A stretch of 34,628 bases of DNA, taken from the NCBI GenBank assembly GCA_023229465.1, contig JALNZE010000026.1, forward strand, positions 1-34,628. Direction: 5' to 3'. Positions 6,338 through 14,701 of the stretch are shown piece by piece. This stretch comes from Chitinophagaceae bacterium. Lineage in GTDB: Bacteria > Bacteroidota > Bacteroidia > Chitinophagales > Chitinophagaceae. Numbering within the stretch: position 1 is the first letter of the stretch; each line of letters opens with the position of its first letter. The notes under the pieces were generated by a model that did not search any database, had not been told where the DNA came from, and saw only the letters and a list, made by a program, of their open reading frames with translations. The translations under genes and the position numbers were made by a program.

Positions 6338-7705
6338 TTAATAAAACGGGAAGTGCTGTAATGCAGATTGTACAATGGTTTGCTGGTCTCCTTTTCTCAG
6401 GTCCTTAACTACACAGGTGCCTGCTGCCAATTCTTCACTGCCAAGAATTACGATATACGGAATTTGTTTTTTATCGGCATATTTAAATTGCTTGTCGAAT
6501 TTAGTTTGCTCATGAAACAATTCACTTCGTATGCCTTTGCTTCTGAGTTGCTGCATTAAACTGAAAGCGGCATTACTTTCCGCCTCACCTAAATGAAAGA
6601 ATAAAACCTGTGTGCCCAGTTGCACATCTTCAGGAAATACCTGTAATTCCTCCATCACATCATAGATCCTGTCTACGCCAAAACTAATTCCTACGCCGGG
6701 TACACCAGGCACCCCAAATAAACCAGTCAGGTCATCATACCTGCCACCGCCCCCAATGCTGCCCATCTGCACACCAATAGCTTTTACTTCAAAAATGATA
6801 CCGGTGTAATAATTGAGGCCCCGGGCAAGGGTGAAGTCAGTCTGGAGCCTGGAGTTGGGAGTCTGGAGTGGATAGTTGAGGAGATACCCGATCTCTTCCA
6901 TTCCTTTTTGGCCGTTGGCGTTATTGCCAAGCAGCACTTTTAACGCGGCTAATTTTTCAGTATCGCTACCTTCAATAGAAAGGTATTTTTCTATCGTCTG
7001 AACCTGTTCAGCAGTCAGCCCTTTTTTGTTGAGTTCTTCTTTTACTTTATCAATACCCATCTTATCCAATTTATCAATCGCAAGGGTGATGTCAGTCACC
7101 TTTTCCGCACCGCCACAAATTTCTGCCAGGGCGGCTAAAATCTTGCGGCTATTGATATGGATAGCAACGGGAACTTTTAATTGCTCAAATACACTGCTGT
7201 AAATGCCGGCCAGTTCAACCTCATTCAGTAAAGATTTGCTGCCTACCACATCGGCATCGCATTGGTAAAACTCGCGGTAGCGCCCCTTCTGCGGCCTGTC
7301 TGCACGCCATACGGGTTGTATCTGGTAACGTTTAAAAGGCAGGGTAAGCTGTCCATAGTTCATGGCAACATATCTTGCAAAAGGAATGGTTAAATCATAC
7401 CTGAGCGCCCGTTCTGTGATGGCTTTAGTGTTCTTGCCTGCCAATATTTTTTCAAATGCCTCTTTCGTCTGTTCTTGTTTTTCCGGATTGTCGAGGCCGT
7501 TATTTAATATTTTAAAGATCAGTTTATCCCCTTCTTCGCCATATTTACCCATCAGCGTATCCAGGTTTTCCATGGCCGGTGTTTCAAGCGGTTGAAACCC
7601 ATATAACTCAAATACGGACCGGATAGTATTAAATATATAATTGCGTTTACGAACTATCGTAGCGCTAAAATCTCTGGTTCCTTGTGGTAAGCCGGGTTTA
7701 CTCAT
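6338..7705 (-). CDS. hisS: Histidine--tRNA ligase
   Basis: A 455-residue class II aminoacyl-tRNA synthetase that charges tRNA-His in the cytoplasm. It begins with the family start PGLPQGTRDF. Motif 2 is around PVWRADRPQKGRYREFYQCD (131-150), the HisA histidine-binding motif is ARGLNYYTG (294-302) and motif 3 is GVGISFGVDR (337-346). The anticodon-binding domain takes up the last 90 residues or so. Start ATG 7705 gives the canonical N-terminus. Oddity: residues 281-290 (QTPNSRLQTD), just before the HisA motif, are encoded by four tandem degenerate 7-bp units (6841-6868) that look like the intergenic heptamer blocks elsewhere in the window. The region is variable in HisRS, so function is probably kept. 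Confidence 0.98.
   Translation of the reverse strand: MSKPGLPQGTRDFSATIVRKRNYIFNTIRSVFELYGFQPLETPAMENLDTLMGKYGEEGDKLIFKILNNGLDNPEKQEQTKEAFEKILAGKNTKAITERALRYDLTIPFARYVAMNYGQLTLPFKRYQIQPVWRADRPQKGRYREFYQCDADVVGSKSLLNEVELAGIYSSVFEQLKVPVAIHINSRKILAALAEICGGAEKVTDITLAIDKLDKMGIDKVKEELNKKGLTAEQVQTIEKYLSIEGSDTEKLAALKVLLGNNANGQKGMEEIGYLLNYPLQTPNSRLQTDFTLARGLNYYTGIIFEVKAIGVQMGSIGGGGRYDDLTGLFGVPGVPGVGISFGVDRIYDVMEELQVFPEDVQLGTQVLFFHLGEAESNAAFSLMQQLRSKGIRSELFHEQTKFDKQFKYADKKQIPYIVILGSEELAAGTCVVKDLRKGDQQTIVQSALQHFPFY
6841..6868 (-). repeat. Four tandem degenerate heptamers inside hisS
   Basis: On the plus strand the 7-bp units tctggag, cctggag, ttgggag and tctggag follow without gaps. Seven is not a multiple of three, so the repeat is a DNA-level pattern and not a peptide repeat. 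There is no inverted second half, unlike the intergenic blocks. Confidence 0.75.
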
Positions 7706-7730
7706 GGTGGAGGACGGAGGGTTAAAAAAT

Positions 7731-7757
7731 GGTAAAGTTGTTAAAGTGGTAAAAGTA
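7731..7757. repeat. Short degenerate 9-bp repeats upstream of hisS
   Basis: Three adjacent 9-bp units of the type ggtaaagtt lie about 25 bp upstream of the hisS start on the minus strand. They are similar in style to the heptamer blocks but with a longer period, and they are short enough that chance is possible in this AT-rich 259-bp divergent promoter region (7706-7964). Confidence 0.35.
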
Positions 7758-7964
7758 AGTATTATTGCTTTGCCTTATGTGTTTTTGCGTCAGCTAAAAC
7801 ATACTAACGTGCATTAGCTTATGCAAAATGTAATTATGGAAATTACCTATTTGTTGCATCTAAAAATAAAGAACGAACAATTTGTTTCAAAATGTGGCAC
7901 AGATTTGTGTGCCTTAAATAAAATATTTACCTAAATTGCCCATCCCTGTTTAATTGACTGAAAA

Positions 7965-8201
7965 ATGGAAAGCGGATTTAAAGACAAACAGAAAAAAAGT
8001 TACCATTTAATGCGAATGTCATATGATATTACCATCTCCATAATATTATTAGGGATGGCCGTCATCATGCTCTTTGCCGATAAATTGAACATTGAACAAT
8101 TAGCTACCCCGGATAATGATCTTTTTCGTTATTTTTTTGGAGGGCTTTGTTTATTATATGGTAGTTTTCGCTTATACAGGGGGCTTAAGCGTGATTATTA
8201 A
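7965..8201 (+). CDS. Small two-helix membrane protein
   Basis: A 78-residue protein with two predicted membrane helices, about 22-41 (ITISIILLGMAVIMLF) and 56-71 (YFFGGLCLLYGSFRLY), a polar Lys-rich N-terminus and a basic tail RGLKRDY. No family name is certain. Proteins like this often sit next to PstS-like and TPR genes in Bacteroidota, which is my recollection of gene order and not a sequence proof. Its stop is one base from the start of the PstS-like gene (8203), so the two are coupled. The upstream region divides divergent transcription from hisS. Confidence 0.7.
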   Translation: MESGFKDKQKKSYHLMRMSYDITISIILLGMAVIMLFADKLNIEQLATPDNDLFRYFFGGLCLLYGSFRLYRGLKRDY

Positions 8202-8202
8202 G

Positions 8203-9126
8203 ATGAGACGGAAAATAGTATACAGCAGTATAGCAGGCTTGTTAATGTTCTTTGTTTCTTGCAATACCCACAATAAAAAAGAAGATAGCCGTGATACACC
8301 TGTGAAGGGGGTGATACATATCAGTGTGGATGAAAGCTTTAAGCCGGTAATAGACGAACAGCTAAAAGTGCATCATTCCGCTTTCCCTAATACAAAAATC
8401 ATAGCTGAATACAAGTCGGAAGCAGCCTGTTTCAGAGATTTACAGTCTGATAGTACGAGGATGATTATTGTTGCGAAAGGGTTAACTGATGCTGAAGCGG
8501 CTTATTATGAAACCAGGCTGCGCTTTAAACCTCAATACGGTGTATTGGCGTATGATGCAGTAGCAGTGATTGTAAACCGAGAGGGGAAAGACAGTGTGTT
8601 TACTATGGAGCAGTTGAAAAACATGCTGAGTGGAAAAAATAAGGTAACCGCGGTAATGGATGGGAAAAATGCCACCAGTACAGTTCGTTTTCTGCAGGAC
8701 AGTGTGTTAAAAGGAGCGGCATTCGGAACCAATGTTGTGGCTGCGGAGAGTAGTGAAAAACTAATTGATATTGTATCTGGCAATGCAAATATGATCGGTT
8801 TTGTGGGGTTGAGCTGGGTGGGTGATAATTATGATCCGAAGCAGACGGCTTATCTTAAAAAGATACGATTGGCAAGAGTTGAGTGTACCGCCTGCCTGGA
8901 AAAAGAGGTGTTTGCAAAACCTTCACAGGCAACCATTACATACGGACAATACCCGTTGGCACGGCCCTTGTATTATATATTAAAAGAGAATTCAGCCGGG
9001 CTGGGTACGGGTTTTATGAATTTTATGAGTTTGGAAAGAGGGCAGTTAATTTTTAGACGGGCTTTTCTTGCACCCGCAAAAATGGCTTTTATGAAAAGGC
9101 AGGGAAATATTAAGGATGCGGATTAA
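8203..9126 (+). CDS. PstS-like substrate-binding lipoprotein
   Basis: A 307-residue periplasmic binding-protein homologue of the PstS/phosphate-binding superfamily. I place the start at the ATG at 8203, because this gives a lipoprotein signal (MRRKIVYSS, hydrophobic core, FFVSC with Cys20). The frame is open upstream to 8116, but that part overlaps the preceding gene. Family features are the GVIHISVDESFKP start of the mature domain, the AYDAVAVIVN strand and the FTMEQLKNMLSG segment (FT..Q....GK in PstS). No Pst permease or ATPase genes are near, so import of phosphate by this locus is doubtful. In Bacteroidota such orphan PstS-like proteins occur with TonB/ExbBD and TPR genes. It is part of a 7965-10968 transcription unit. 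Confidence 0.8.
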   Translation: MRRKIVYSSIAGLLMFFVSCNTHNKKEDSRDTPVKGVIHISVDESFKPVIDEQLKVHHSAFPNTKIIAEYKSEAACFRDLQSDSTRMIIVAKGLTDAEAAYYETRLRFKPQYGVLAYDAVAVIVNREGKDSVFTMEQLKNMLSGKNKVTAVMDGKNATSTVRFLQDSVLKGAAFGTNVVAAESSEKLIDIVSGNANMIGFVGLSWVGDNYDPKQTAYLKKIRLARVECTACLEKEVFAKPSQATITYGQYPLARPLYYILKENSAGLGTGFMNFMSLERGQLIFRRAFLAPAKMAFMKRQGNIKDAD

Positions 9127-9150
9127 CACAATACTAATAAACAACGAAAA

Positions 9151-10968
9151 ATGAAGAAGACCGTTTCTCTGATGTTAACAGCAATGCTTGCTGCACAGTG
9201 TTTGATGGCCCAGTTAGCAGATGGGATCAAATTCCTGAATTACGACAAGACCAATAGTGCAAAAGAAGCATTTCAGAAAGCTTATGATGCCAATCCGAAA
9301 GACCCGCAGCATATTTACTGGCTGGGTCAGGCATTAATGGCTACAGAAGGCGGTAATCCTACCATAGGGCAGGTTGCTGCAGCCAAGGCCATTTATCAGA
9401 AAGGCCTTCAGGAGATCGGGAGCGATCCATGGCTGCTGGTTGGGATGGGCCATGTAGAAATACTGGAGGGCGGGGATATAAATTCTGTGAAACAGAAATT
9501 TGAACAGGCTATCACAGCTACTACTGAAACAAGAGGTAAGAACAAAGGCAAACCCAATCCATCCATACTCAATGCCATTGGCCGTGCCAATGCTTATGTG
9601 GACAGTGACCTTGGCGATCATATGTATGCCATTGAAAAGCTGAAACAGGCCGCGGCCATAGATTTAACCAATCCGGACATCTACATTAATATGGGTATCA
9701 ATTACCTGAAACTGGGTGGAGAAAATGGCGGGGAGGCTGTAAAAGCTTACCAGGAAGCCATTGCCCGCGATCCCAGGAACGCGAAAGCCATGTACCGTAT
9801 TGGCAAAATTTACCAAAGTCAGAATAATAAGGAACAGTTCGAACTGTATTTTAATAATGCCATCATGGCTGATCAAACTTTTCCTCCGGTTTACTATGCC
9901 TACTATGAATATTATGCTAATAAGGATGTGTCTGTAGCAAAGGAATACCTGGATAAATTTGTAACCTATGCTGATAAAGACCCGGTAAATGAGCTTTACC
10001 TGGCCAATTACCTGTTTCTGGCAGGCAGAAATGCCGAATCACTGGCTAAAGTAAAAGAACTGGATGCAGCAGTGGGTTCGAAAATATTACCCAAGCTGGA
10101 TATCTTATATGCTTTGAACTATGACAGAACAGGCGATTCTGTACAGGCAAAAAATTATCTGACAAAATACTTTGCCAATGCACCGGTAGATAAGATTGTT
10201 CCCTCTGATTATGAACTGGCTGTGAAAGTATTCTCTAAATTCCCGGGAAGTGAAACAGAGGCGGTTACTTACCTCGAAAAAGCCATTAGTAATGATACTT
10301 CTAAAGTAAATAAACTGAGTTACATGAACCAGGCGGCAGAGTTGTTTGGTAATGCCCAAATGTATCCCCAGGAGTTGCAGTGGTTGCAAAAAGGAGTGGA
10401 CCTAAAAGGGAGTAAAACTGAGTTTGATTATTACAAAATGACCCTTGCGGCACTCAATGCAAAAGATTATCCGCAAACCATTGAAATTGCCAAAATGTAT
10501 ATGACAGCTTTTCCTGCAAAGCCGCAGCCTTACATTTTCTTCAGAAGAGCGGCAATTGCTTCCGATCCGGATACCAGTATGGGAACAGCGGTGGAATATT
10601 TGACTTACCTGGATTCTGTGTACACAGTTGTTAATATGGAAAAACATAAAAAAGAAATTTTCCTGAACCAGTATTATATTATTACTTATTACGTCAATAA
10701 GTTTAACAGCATCAAGAAAAGCCCTGATTTTAAGGTAAAATCCGACGGACAGAAGTCCGAAGCCGTGGAGGAGTTTCTGGCAGTTTGCCAGAAAGCGCTG
10801 GAAGTAACAGATAGTATGTTACAGTTATATCCGGATCCTGCAGACGATAATAACAAGTTTACCCAAAGTGTAAAAGGGGAAATACAGAAAAATATTGATT
10901 TTTATACCAAATCCCCTTCTAAAAAGGCCGGCGGTTCAGGTGGAATGGGCGCTTCAGGGGGAAACTAA
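9151..10968 (+). CDS. Secreted tetratricopeptide-repeat protein
   Basis: A 605-residue protein with a Sec signal peptide (MKKTVSLMLTAMLAAQCLMAQ, cleavage after about residue 20). A series of TPR-like helix pairs follows through most of the chain: for example the A-x3-F-x2-A-Y-x-A-N-P-x-D unit near 38-55, IYINMGINYLKLGG near 190 and AMYRIGKIYQ near 215. The C-terminus ends in a Gly/Ser-rich tail (GGSGGMGASGG). TPR domains mediate protein-protein contacts, here in the periplasm. Partner proteins are unknown; the adjacent PstS-like lipoprotein is a candidate. It starts 24 bp after that gene and is last in the unit, followed by a strong terminator. Confidence 0.8.
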   Translation: MKKTVSLMLTAMLAAQCLMAQLADGIKFLNYDKTNSAKEAFQKAYDANPKDPQHIYWLGQALMATEGGNPTIGQVAAAKAIYQKGLQEIGSDPWLLVGMGHVEILEGGDINSVKQKFEQAITATTETRGKNKGKPNPSILNAIGRANAYVDSDLGDHMYAIEKLKQAAAIDLTNPDIYINMGINYLKLGGENGGEAVKAYQEAIARDPRNAKAMYRIGKIYQSQNNKEQFELYFNNAIMADQTFPPVYYAYYEYYANKDVSVAKEYLDKFVTYADKDPVNELYLANYLFLAGRNAESLAKVKELDAAVGSKILPKLDILYALNYDRTGDSVQAKNYLTKYFANAPVDKIVPSDYELAVKVFSKFPGSETEAVTYLEKAISNDTSKVNKLSYMNQAAELFGNAQMYPQELQWLQKGVDLKGSKTEFDYYKMTLAALNAKDYPQTIEIAKMYMTAFPAKPQPYIFFRRAAIASDPDTSMGTAVEYLTYLDSVYTVVNMEKHKKEIFLNQYYIITYYVNKFNSIKKSPDFKVKSDGQKSEAVEEFLAVCQKALEVTDSMLQLYPDPADDNNKFTQSVKGEIQKNIDFYTKSPSKKAGGSGGMGASGGN

Positions 10969-10984
10969 TAAAAAATTTGCAAGA

Positions 10985-11011
10985 AAAAACTCCTCATTTT
11001 GAGGAGTTTTT
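10985..11011 (+). terminator. Rho-independent terminator after the TPR gene
   Basis: An 11-bp stem, aaaaactcctc at 10985-10995 with gaggagttttt at 11001-11011, has a 5-nt loop and a T-rich tail. It lies 17 bp after the TPR stop and separates this unit from nuoA. The stem is symmetric, so it may act in both directions. Confidence 0.85.
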
Positions 11012-11032
11012 CTTTTATATCCCTCACAAGCT

Positions 11033-11040
11033 TATTTTTG
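11033..11040 (+). promoter_or_regulatory. Candidate -7 box of the nuo operon promoter
   Basis: tatttttg matches the Bacteroidota -7 consensus TAnnTTTG at every fixed position. It lies 20 bp upstream of the nuoA ATG and directly after the terminator, where a promoter is needed. I see no good -33 box (TTTG) at the right distance. Confidence 0.45.
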
Positions 11041-11060
11041 CTGCACATTAATCCCTTTCC

Positions 11061-11462
11061 ATGAGTTGGATTTCTTTTTTGGCTGATGCCAGCGCCTCAA
11101 ATTCAGCGAGTAATTTTTTCCCTATCGGGCTGCAATTGATCTTTGCCGCGGGCTTTGTAGCCACCATGATCGGTGTGTCGGCCTGGGTGGGACCCAAACG
11201 TAAAACAACTGATAAACTGGCAAGTTTTACCAGTGGTATCGAAACCCATGGTAACGCACGTCAGCCTATGGCCATCAAATACTTCCTGGTGGCTATTTTG
11301 TTTGTATTATTTGATGTGGAAGTTATCTTTTTTTACCCCTACGCGGTCAATTTTCGCGACCTGGGTTGGGAAGGGTTCATGGCAGTATTCATGTTTGTAA
11401 CTTTTTTTATGATAGGATTTATTTATATCATAAAAAAAGGCGCTTTGAAATGGGAAGACTAG
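11061..11462 (+). CDS. nuoA: NADH-quinone oxidoreductase subunit A
   Basis: A 133-residue membrane subunit of respiratory complex I (NDH-1) with three transmembrane helices at about 25-45, 75-93 and 103-125. The family signature is the loop with Y/F-x-S-G-I-E (TSGIETHGNARQ) followed by IKYFLVAILFVLFDVEVIFFYPYA, where the conserved Asp-Val-Glu lies in helix 2. NuoA sits at the junction of membrane and connecting arms near the quinone channel. It is the first gene of a complete nuoA-N operon, all on the plus strand. nuoB starts 23 bp downstream. Confidence 0.97.
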   Translation: MSWISFLADASASNSASNFFPIGLQLIFAAGFVATMIGVSAWVGPKRKTTDKLASFTSGIETHGNARQPMAIKYFLVAILFVLFDVEVIFFYPYAVNFRDLGWEGFMAVFMFVTFFMIGFIYIIKKGALKWED

Positions 11463-11485
11463 GAAAGTAATTAATAATTAATAAC

Positions 11486-12076
11486 ATGTCACGTCCGGTA
11501 CGTTTTAATATTCATCCGATAGAGGCAAAAATAGGCGATGCAGTTTCTGTTGCCGAGGCGCCCCAGGGATATTCGGGAGATGGCTTCTTTACTTCACGCC
11601 TGAGTGATGTGGTAGGGTTGGCCCGTAAGAATTCACTCTGGCCCCTTCCTTTTGCTACATCCTGCTGTGGTATTGAGTTCATGGCATCTATGGCCCCGCA
11701 TTATGATATTGCCCGTTTTGGGGCAGAAAGAGTAGGTTTCTCACCACGCCAGTGCGATCTGTTGATGGTTATGGGAACCATCGCTAAAAAAATGGGCCCT
11801 GTTTTGCGCCAGGTATATTTGCAAATGGCAGAACCCCGCTGGGTTTTAGCCGTTGGAGCCTGCGCTTCCAGTGGCGGTATTTTTGATACCTATAGTGTGC
11901 TGCAGGGTATCGACCAGATCATACCGGTTGATGTGTATGTGCCCGGTTGCCCGCCAAGACCGGAAGCGATCCTTGACGGGTTCATGAAAATTCAGGACCT
12001 TGTGGGCCAGGAAAGTATCCGAAGAAGAAATAGTGAGCAATATAAAGCGCTGATGAATGGGTACGGAATAGAATAG
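11486..12076 (+). CDS. nuoB: NADH-quinone oxidoreductase subunit B
   Basis: A 196-residue subunit that carries the terminal iron-sulfur cluster N2, which reduces quinone. The four cluster ligands are visible: the tandem pair Cys60-Cys61 in TSCCGIEFM, Cys126 in VGACASSGG and Cys155 in VPGCPPRPE. It lies in the connecting arm with NuoC, D and I. The N-terminus is slightly extended relative to E. coli. It is second in the operon; the gap to nuoC holds a heptamer block with a palindromic ggaccatggtcc. Confidence 0.98.
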   Translation: MSRPVRFNIHPIEAKIGDAVSVAEAPQGYSGDGFFTSRLSDVVGLARKNSLWPLPFATSCCGIEFMASMAPHYDIARFGAERVGFSPRQCDLLMVMGTIAKKMGPVLRQVYLQMAEPRWVLAVGACASSGGIFDTYSVLQGIDQIIPVDVYVPGCPPRPEAILDGFMKIQDLVGQESIRRRNSEQYKALMNGYGIE

Positions 12077-12088
12077 TGACAGATAGCA

Positions 12089-12146
12089 CATGGACCATCA
12101 TCCATGGATAGATTTTTTACCTTGGACCATGGTCCTTGTACATTGG
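12089..12146. repeat. Heptamer block, nuoB-nuoC junction
   Basis: There are three catggac-type 7-bp units at 12089-12109 and four accttgg-type units at 12119-12146. The right side contains the perfect 12-bp palindrome ggaccatggtcc (12124-12135), and its ggtcc also pairs with ggacc at 12092-12096. It begins 12 bp after the nuoB stop and ends 14 bp before the nuoC ATG I chose. Confidence 0.65.
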
Positions 12147-12160
12147 ACAAAGAAGTAATA

Positions 12161-12667
12161 ATGGTATTAACGAACGAAACAATTCAACAGCGGTTAACGG
12201 AGAAATTCGGAGAACTTGTCTTCCATTTCGAAGAATCCTATGGCATGCTCAGTTTTGAAGCATCCAAAGAAAATAACCTCAAAATAATTCAGTTCCTGCA
12301 TGATGATGCACAACTGGGTTTCCGCTTTCTCACGGACCTATGTGCCGTGAACTTTCCGGACCAGCCCGGCCGCGAATTAGCGGTGGTATATCATTTACAT
12401 AACCTTACAGAAAATGTACGCATACGGTTTAAAGTATTTACCAACATAACCGGGCCGGATATTTTTACCGCATCCAAACTGTTCGCCAGCGCTAACTGGA
12501 TGGAGCGTGAAACCTATGATTTTTACGGAGTGAATTTTGTTGGACATCCCAACCTGAAAAGGATTTTGAATGTGGATGAGATGGATTATTTTCCGATGCG
12601 GAAAGAATATCCGCTGGAAGATCAGACAAGGGTGGATAAGGATGATGAGATGTTTGGTAGAGGATGA
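12161..12667 (+). CDS. nuoC: NADH-quinone oxidoreductase subunit C
   Basis: A 168-residue connecting-arm subunit of complex I (30-kDa subunit family), separate from NuoD as in most Bacteroidota. The family signature W-x-E-R-E-x-[FY]-D-x-[FY]-G is present as ANWMERETYDFYG (about 111-123), followed by GHPNLKRIL. The frame is open up to 12104, but the extra 19 residues are translated from the heptamer block and look nothing like NuoC. I therefore start at the ATG at 12161 (MVLTNETIQQ). The C-terminus DDEMFGRG lies just before another heptamer block. Confidence 0.95.
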   Translation: MVLTNETIQQRLTEKFGELVFHFEESYGMLSFEASKENNLKIIQFLHDDAQLGFRFLTDLCAVNFPDQPGRELAVVYHLHNLTENVRIRFKVFTNITGPDIFTASKLFASANWMERETYDFYGVNFVGHPNLKRILNVDEMDYFPMRKEYPLEDQTRVDKDDEMFGRG

Positions 12668-12670
12668 TGA

Positions 12671-12733
12671 ACGTGAGACGTGAAAAGTGAGACGTGAATT
12701 TAGACAAAAAATCTCACGACTCACGATTGACGA
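12671..12733. repeat. Heptamer block, nuoC-nuoD junction (acgtgag family)
   Basis: There are four contiguous units at 12671-12698 (acgtgag, acgtgaa, aagtgag, acgtgaa) and three in reverse-complement sense at 12713-12733 (ctcacga twice, ttgacga), with a 14-nt A-rich loop. The halves can pair at most positions. It starts 3 bp after the nuoC stop. The same word family occurs at 18350 and 33098. The remainder of the gap to nuoD (12734-12845) shows nothing recognisable. Confidence 0.75.
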
Positions 12734-12845
12734 ACCACAAAAGCCGCAAAGAGAATAGAACGTACAAGTGTGCGACGCAACAAAAGTTGACATACGGTCA
12801 AAAGTTGATTAACGTTAAAAAAATATAGCCCCCAGGGGTTTGGGT

Positions 12846-14078
12846 ATGACAGAGCAATATCAAAATCATATTAAACTGCCGGAAGGCTCGATAGAGAAAC
12901 AGACTACTACCCTCAACATGGGGCCTACACACCCGGCCACGCATGGCGTGTTCCAGAATATTATGGAGTTAGACGGCGAGCGTATTGTTTCTGCTGTTCC
13001 TACCATTGGGTATATCCACCGTGCCTTTGAAAAAATAGCGGAGCGCAGGCCATTGTACCAGATAACACCACTCACAGACAGGTTAAATTATTGCAGCAGC
13101 CCTTTGAACAATATGGGTTGGCACCTTACCTGCGAAAAACTACTGGATGTAAAAACACCCAAACGTGTTGACTATCTCCGTATCATCATCATGGAGCTGT
13201 CGCGCATCTCTGATCACCTGATCTGTAATTCGATTGTTGGTGTGGATACCGGCGCCTATACCGGCTTCCTCTATGTAATGCAATACCGCGAATTAATCTA
13301 TGAAATATATGAAGAAGTATGTGGGTCCCGCCTTACTACTAATATTGGGCGTATTGGCGGCTTTGAAAGGAATTTCACAAATACTGCGTTTACGAAACTT
13401 GAGAAATTCTTAAAAGAATATCCGTCTGTATTAAAAGAATTCGAAAACCTGTTTACACGCAACCGGATATTCATGGATCGCACCATCGGTACCGGTGGCA
13501 TCGGTGCCGAACGTGCGTTGAACTATGGGTTCACCGGTCCCAACCTGCGCGCTGCCGGCGTAGACTATGATGTTCGGGTTCATAGCCCTTACAGTAGTTA
13601 TGAAGATTTTGATTTTAAAATCCCGGTTGGTAAAACAGGCGATAACTATGATCGTTTCCTCGTAAGAAATGAAGAAATGTGGCAGAGCCTGGGTATTATT
13701 CAACAGGCCTATCAAAAGGTACAGGAGTTCAAAGGTGAAGAAGCAGAAGTGTTTCATGCCAATGTTCCAGAATATTACCTGCCTGAAAAAGAAGATGTCT
13801 ATACCAAGATGGAGGCGCTGATCTGGCATTTCAAAATTATCATGGGTGAAGTGGATATGCCCAAAGGAGAGGTATATCATTCCATTGAAGGAGGTAATGG
13901 CGAATTAGGTTTTTACCTGATCAGCGATGGTGGTCGTACCCCTTTTCGTTTGCATTTCAGAAGACCTTGTTTTATTTATTACCAGGCTTATCCGGAATTG
14001 GTAACAGGGGGTATGCTTAGTGATGCAGTTGTTACCATGAGCAGTTTGAATTTAATTGCGGGGGAGATGGACGCATGA
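12846..14078 (+). CDS. nuoD: NADH-quinone oxidoreductase subunit D
   Basis: A 410-residue connecting-arm subunit (49-kDa family) that lines the quinone-binding pocket with NuoB. Family landmarks are the start motif NMGPTHPATHGV (about 27-38, with the quinone-pocket His residues), IGYIHRAFEK, the DRLNYCSSPLNN segment, RIGGFERNF, the TGTGGIGAERALNYG region and the end GGRTPFRLHFRRPCF...LNLIAGEMDA. The frame extends two codons upstream to a TTG at 12840, but I prefer the ATG at 12846. nuoC and nuoD are separate genes, unlike the fused nuoCD of E. coli. Confidence 0.97.
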   Translation: MTEQYQNHIKLPEGSIEKQTTTLNMGPTHPATHGVFQNIMELDGERIVSAVPTIGYIHRAFEKIAERRPLYQITPLTDRLNYCSSPLNNMGWHLTCEKLLDVKTPKRVDYLRIIIMELSRISDHLICNSIVGVDTGAYTGFLYVMQYRELIYEIYEEVCGSRLTTNIGRIGGFERNFTNTAFTKLEKFLKEYPSVLKEFENLFTRNRIFMDRTIGTGGIGAERALNYGFTGPNLRAAGVDYDVRVHSPYSSYEDFDFKIPVGKTGDNYDRFLVRNEEMWQSLGIIQQAYQKVQEFKGEEAEVFHANVPEYYLPEKEDVYTKMEALIWHFKIIMGEVDMPKGEVYHSIEGGNGELGFYLISDGGRTPFRLHFRRPCFIYYQAYPELVTGGMLSDAVVTMSSLNLIAGEMDA

Positions 14079-14080
14079 TG

Positions 14081-14150
14081 ATTAAAAATTAAAAAGTAAA
14101 AATTAAAAAGTAAAAAGTTGTGTTTTGACTTTTGACTTTTAACTTTTGAT
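14081..14150. repeat. Heptamer block, nuoD-nuoE junction
   Basis: Six contiguous 7-bp units run over 14081-14122 (attaaaa and agtaaaa types, the last one degenerate). Four complementary units follow at 14123-14150 (ttttgac twice, ttttaac, ttttgat). Register is continuous across both halves and the left half pairs with the right. The block begins 2 bp after the nuoD stop and ends 4 bp before the nuoE ATG at 14155. Confidence 0.75.
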
Positions 14151-14154
14151 TGAT

Positions 14155-14655
14155 ATGGCGAAGTTTAATGAAACCCAGTTAACAGAATTTAAACGGTTGG
14201 TAGCTCGTTACCCTGAAGGGAAACAGAAAAGCGCCTTACTGCCTGTATTGCATCTGGCACAGGATAGCTTTGGTGGATGGCTTAGCAGTGATACCATGGA
14301 TTATGTGGCAGGGCTTTTACTGATAGCGCCAATTGAAGTATACGAAGTAGCTACTTTTTATAGTATGTACAACCTGAAGCCGGTTGGTAAATATATGTTT
14401 GAGGTTTGCCAAACCGGACCTTGTATGTTGCGTGGGAGTGATGATATAGTAGCTTATATTGGAACAACATTAGGTATTAAACCTGGAGAAACCACAGCAG
14501 ATGGTTTGTTTACGTTAAAAACAGTAGAATGCCTGGGCGCCTGTGGATATGCACCCATGATGCAGTTAGGTAAACAGTATCGCGAACATCTTACGAAAGA
14601 AAAAGTTGATGCTATTATAGAGGAGTGCAGGAAAAACGCGGTAGCAAATAATTAA
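14155..14655 (+). CDS. nuoE: NADH-quinone oxidoreductase subunit E
   Basis: A 166-residue thioredoxin-like [2Fe-2S] subunit (24-kDa family) of the NADH dehydrogenase module, holding cluster N1a. The ligands are Cys85 and Cys90 in CQTGPC and Cys126 and Cys130 in CLGACG. The N-terminal helical part (about 1-60, KQKSALLPVLHLAQD) is typical. The frame is open to a TTG at 14146, which lies in the heptamer block, so the ATG at 14155 (MAKFNETQ) is the better start. NuoE works with NuoF, encoded next. Confidence 0.97.
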   Translation: MAKFNETQLTEFKRLVARYPEGKQKSALLPVLHLAQDSFGGWLSSDTMDYVAGLLLIAPIEVYEVATFYSMYNLKPVGKYMFEVCQTGPCMLRGSDDIVAYIGTTLGIKPGETTADGLFTLKTVECLGACGYAPMMQLGKQYREHLTKEKVDAIIEECRKNAVANN

Positions 14656-14659
14656 ATAA

Positions 14660-14694
14660 AATCTGCAATTAGTTGTTTCACTAATTCGCAAATT
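14660..14694. repeat. Inverted repeat, nuoE-nuoF junction
   Basis: aatctgcaattagt (14660-14673) pairs with actaattcgcaaatt (14680-14694) across a 6-nt loop, with one mismatch and a one-base bulge. Seven-base spacing is visible but weaker than in the other blocks. The right arm ends 7 bp before the nuoF ATG. Confidence 0.6.
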
Positions 14695-14701
14695 GAAAAA
14701 T

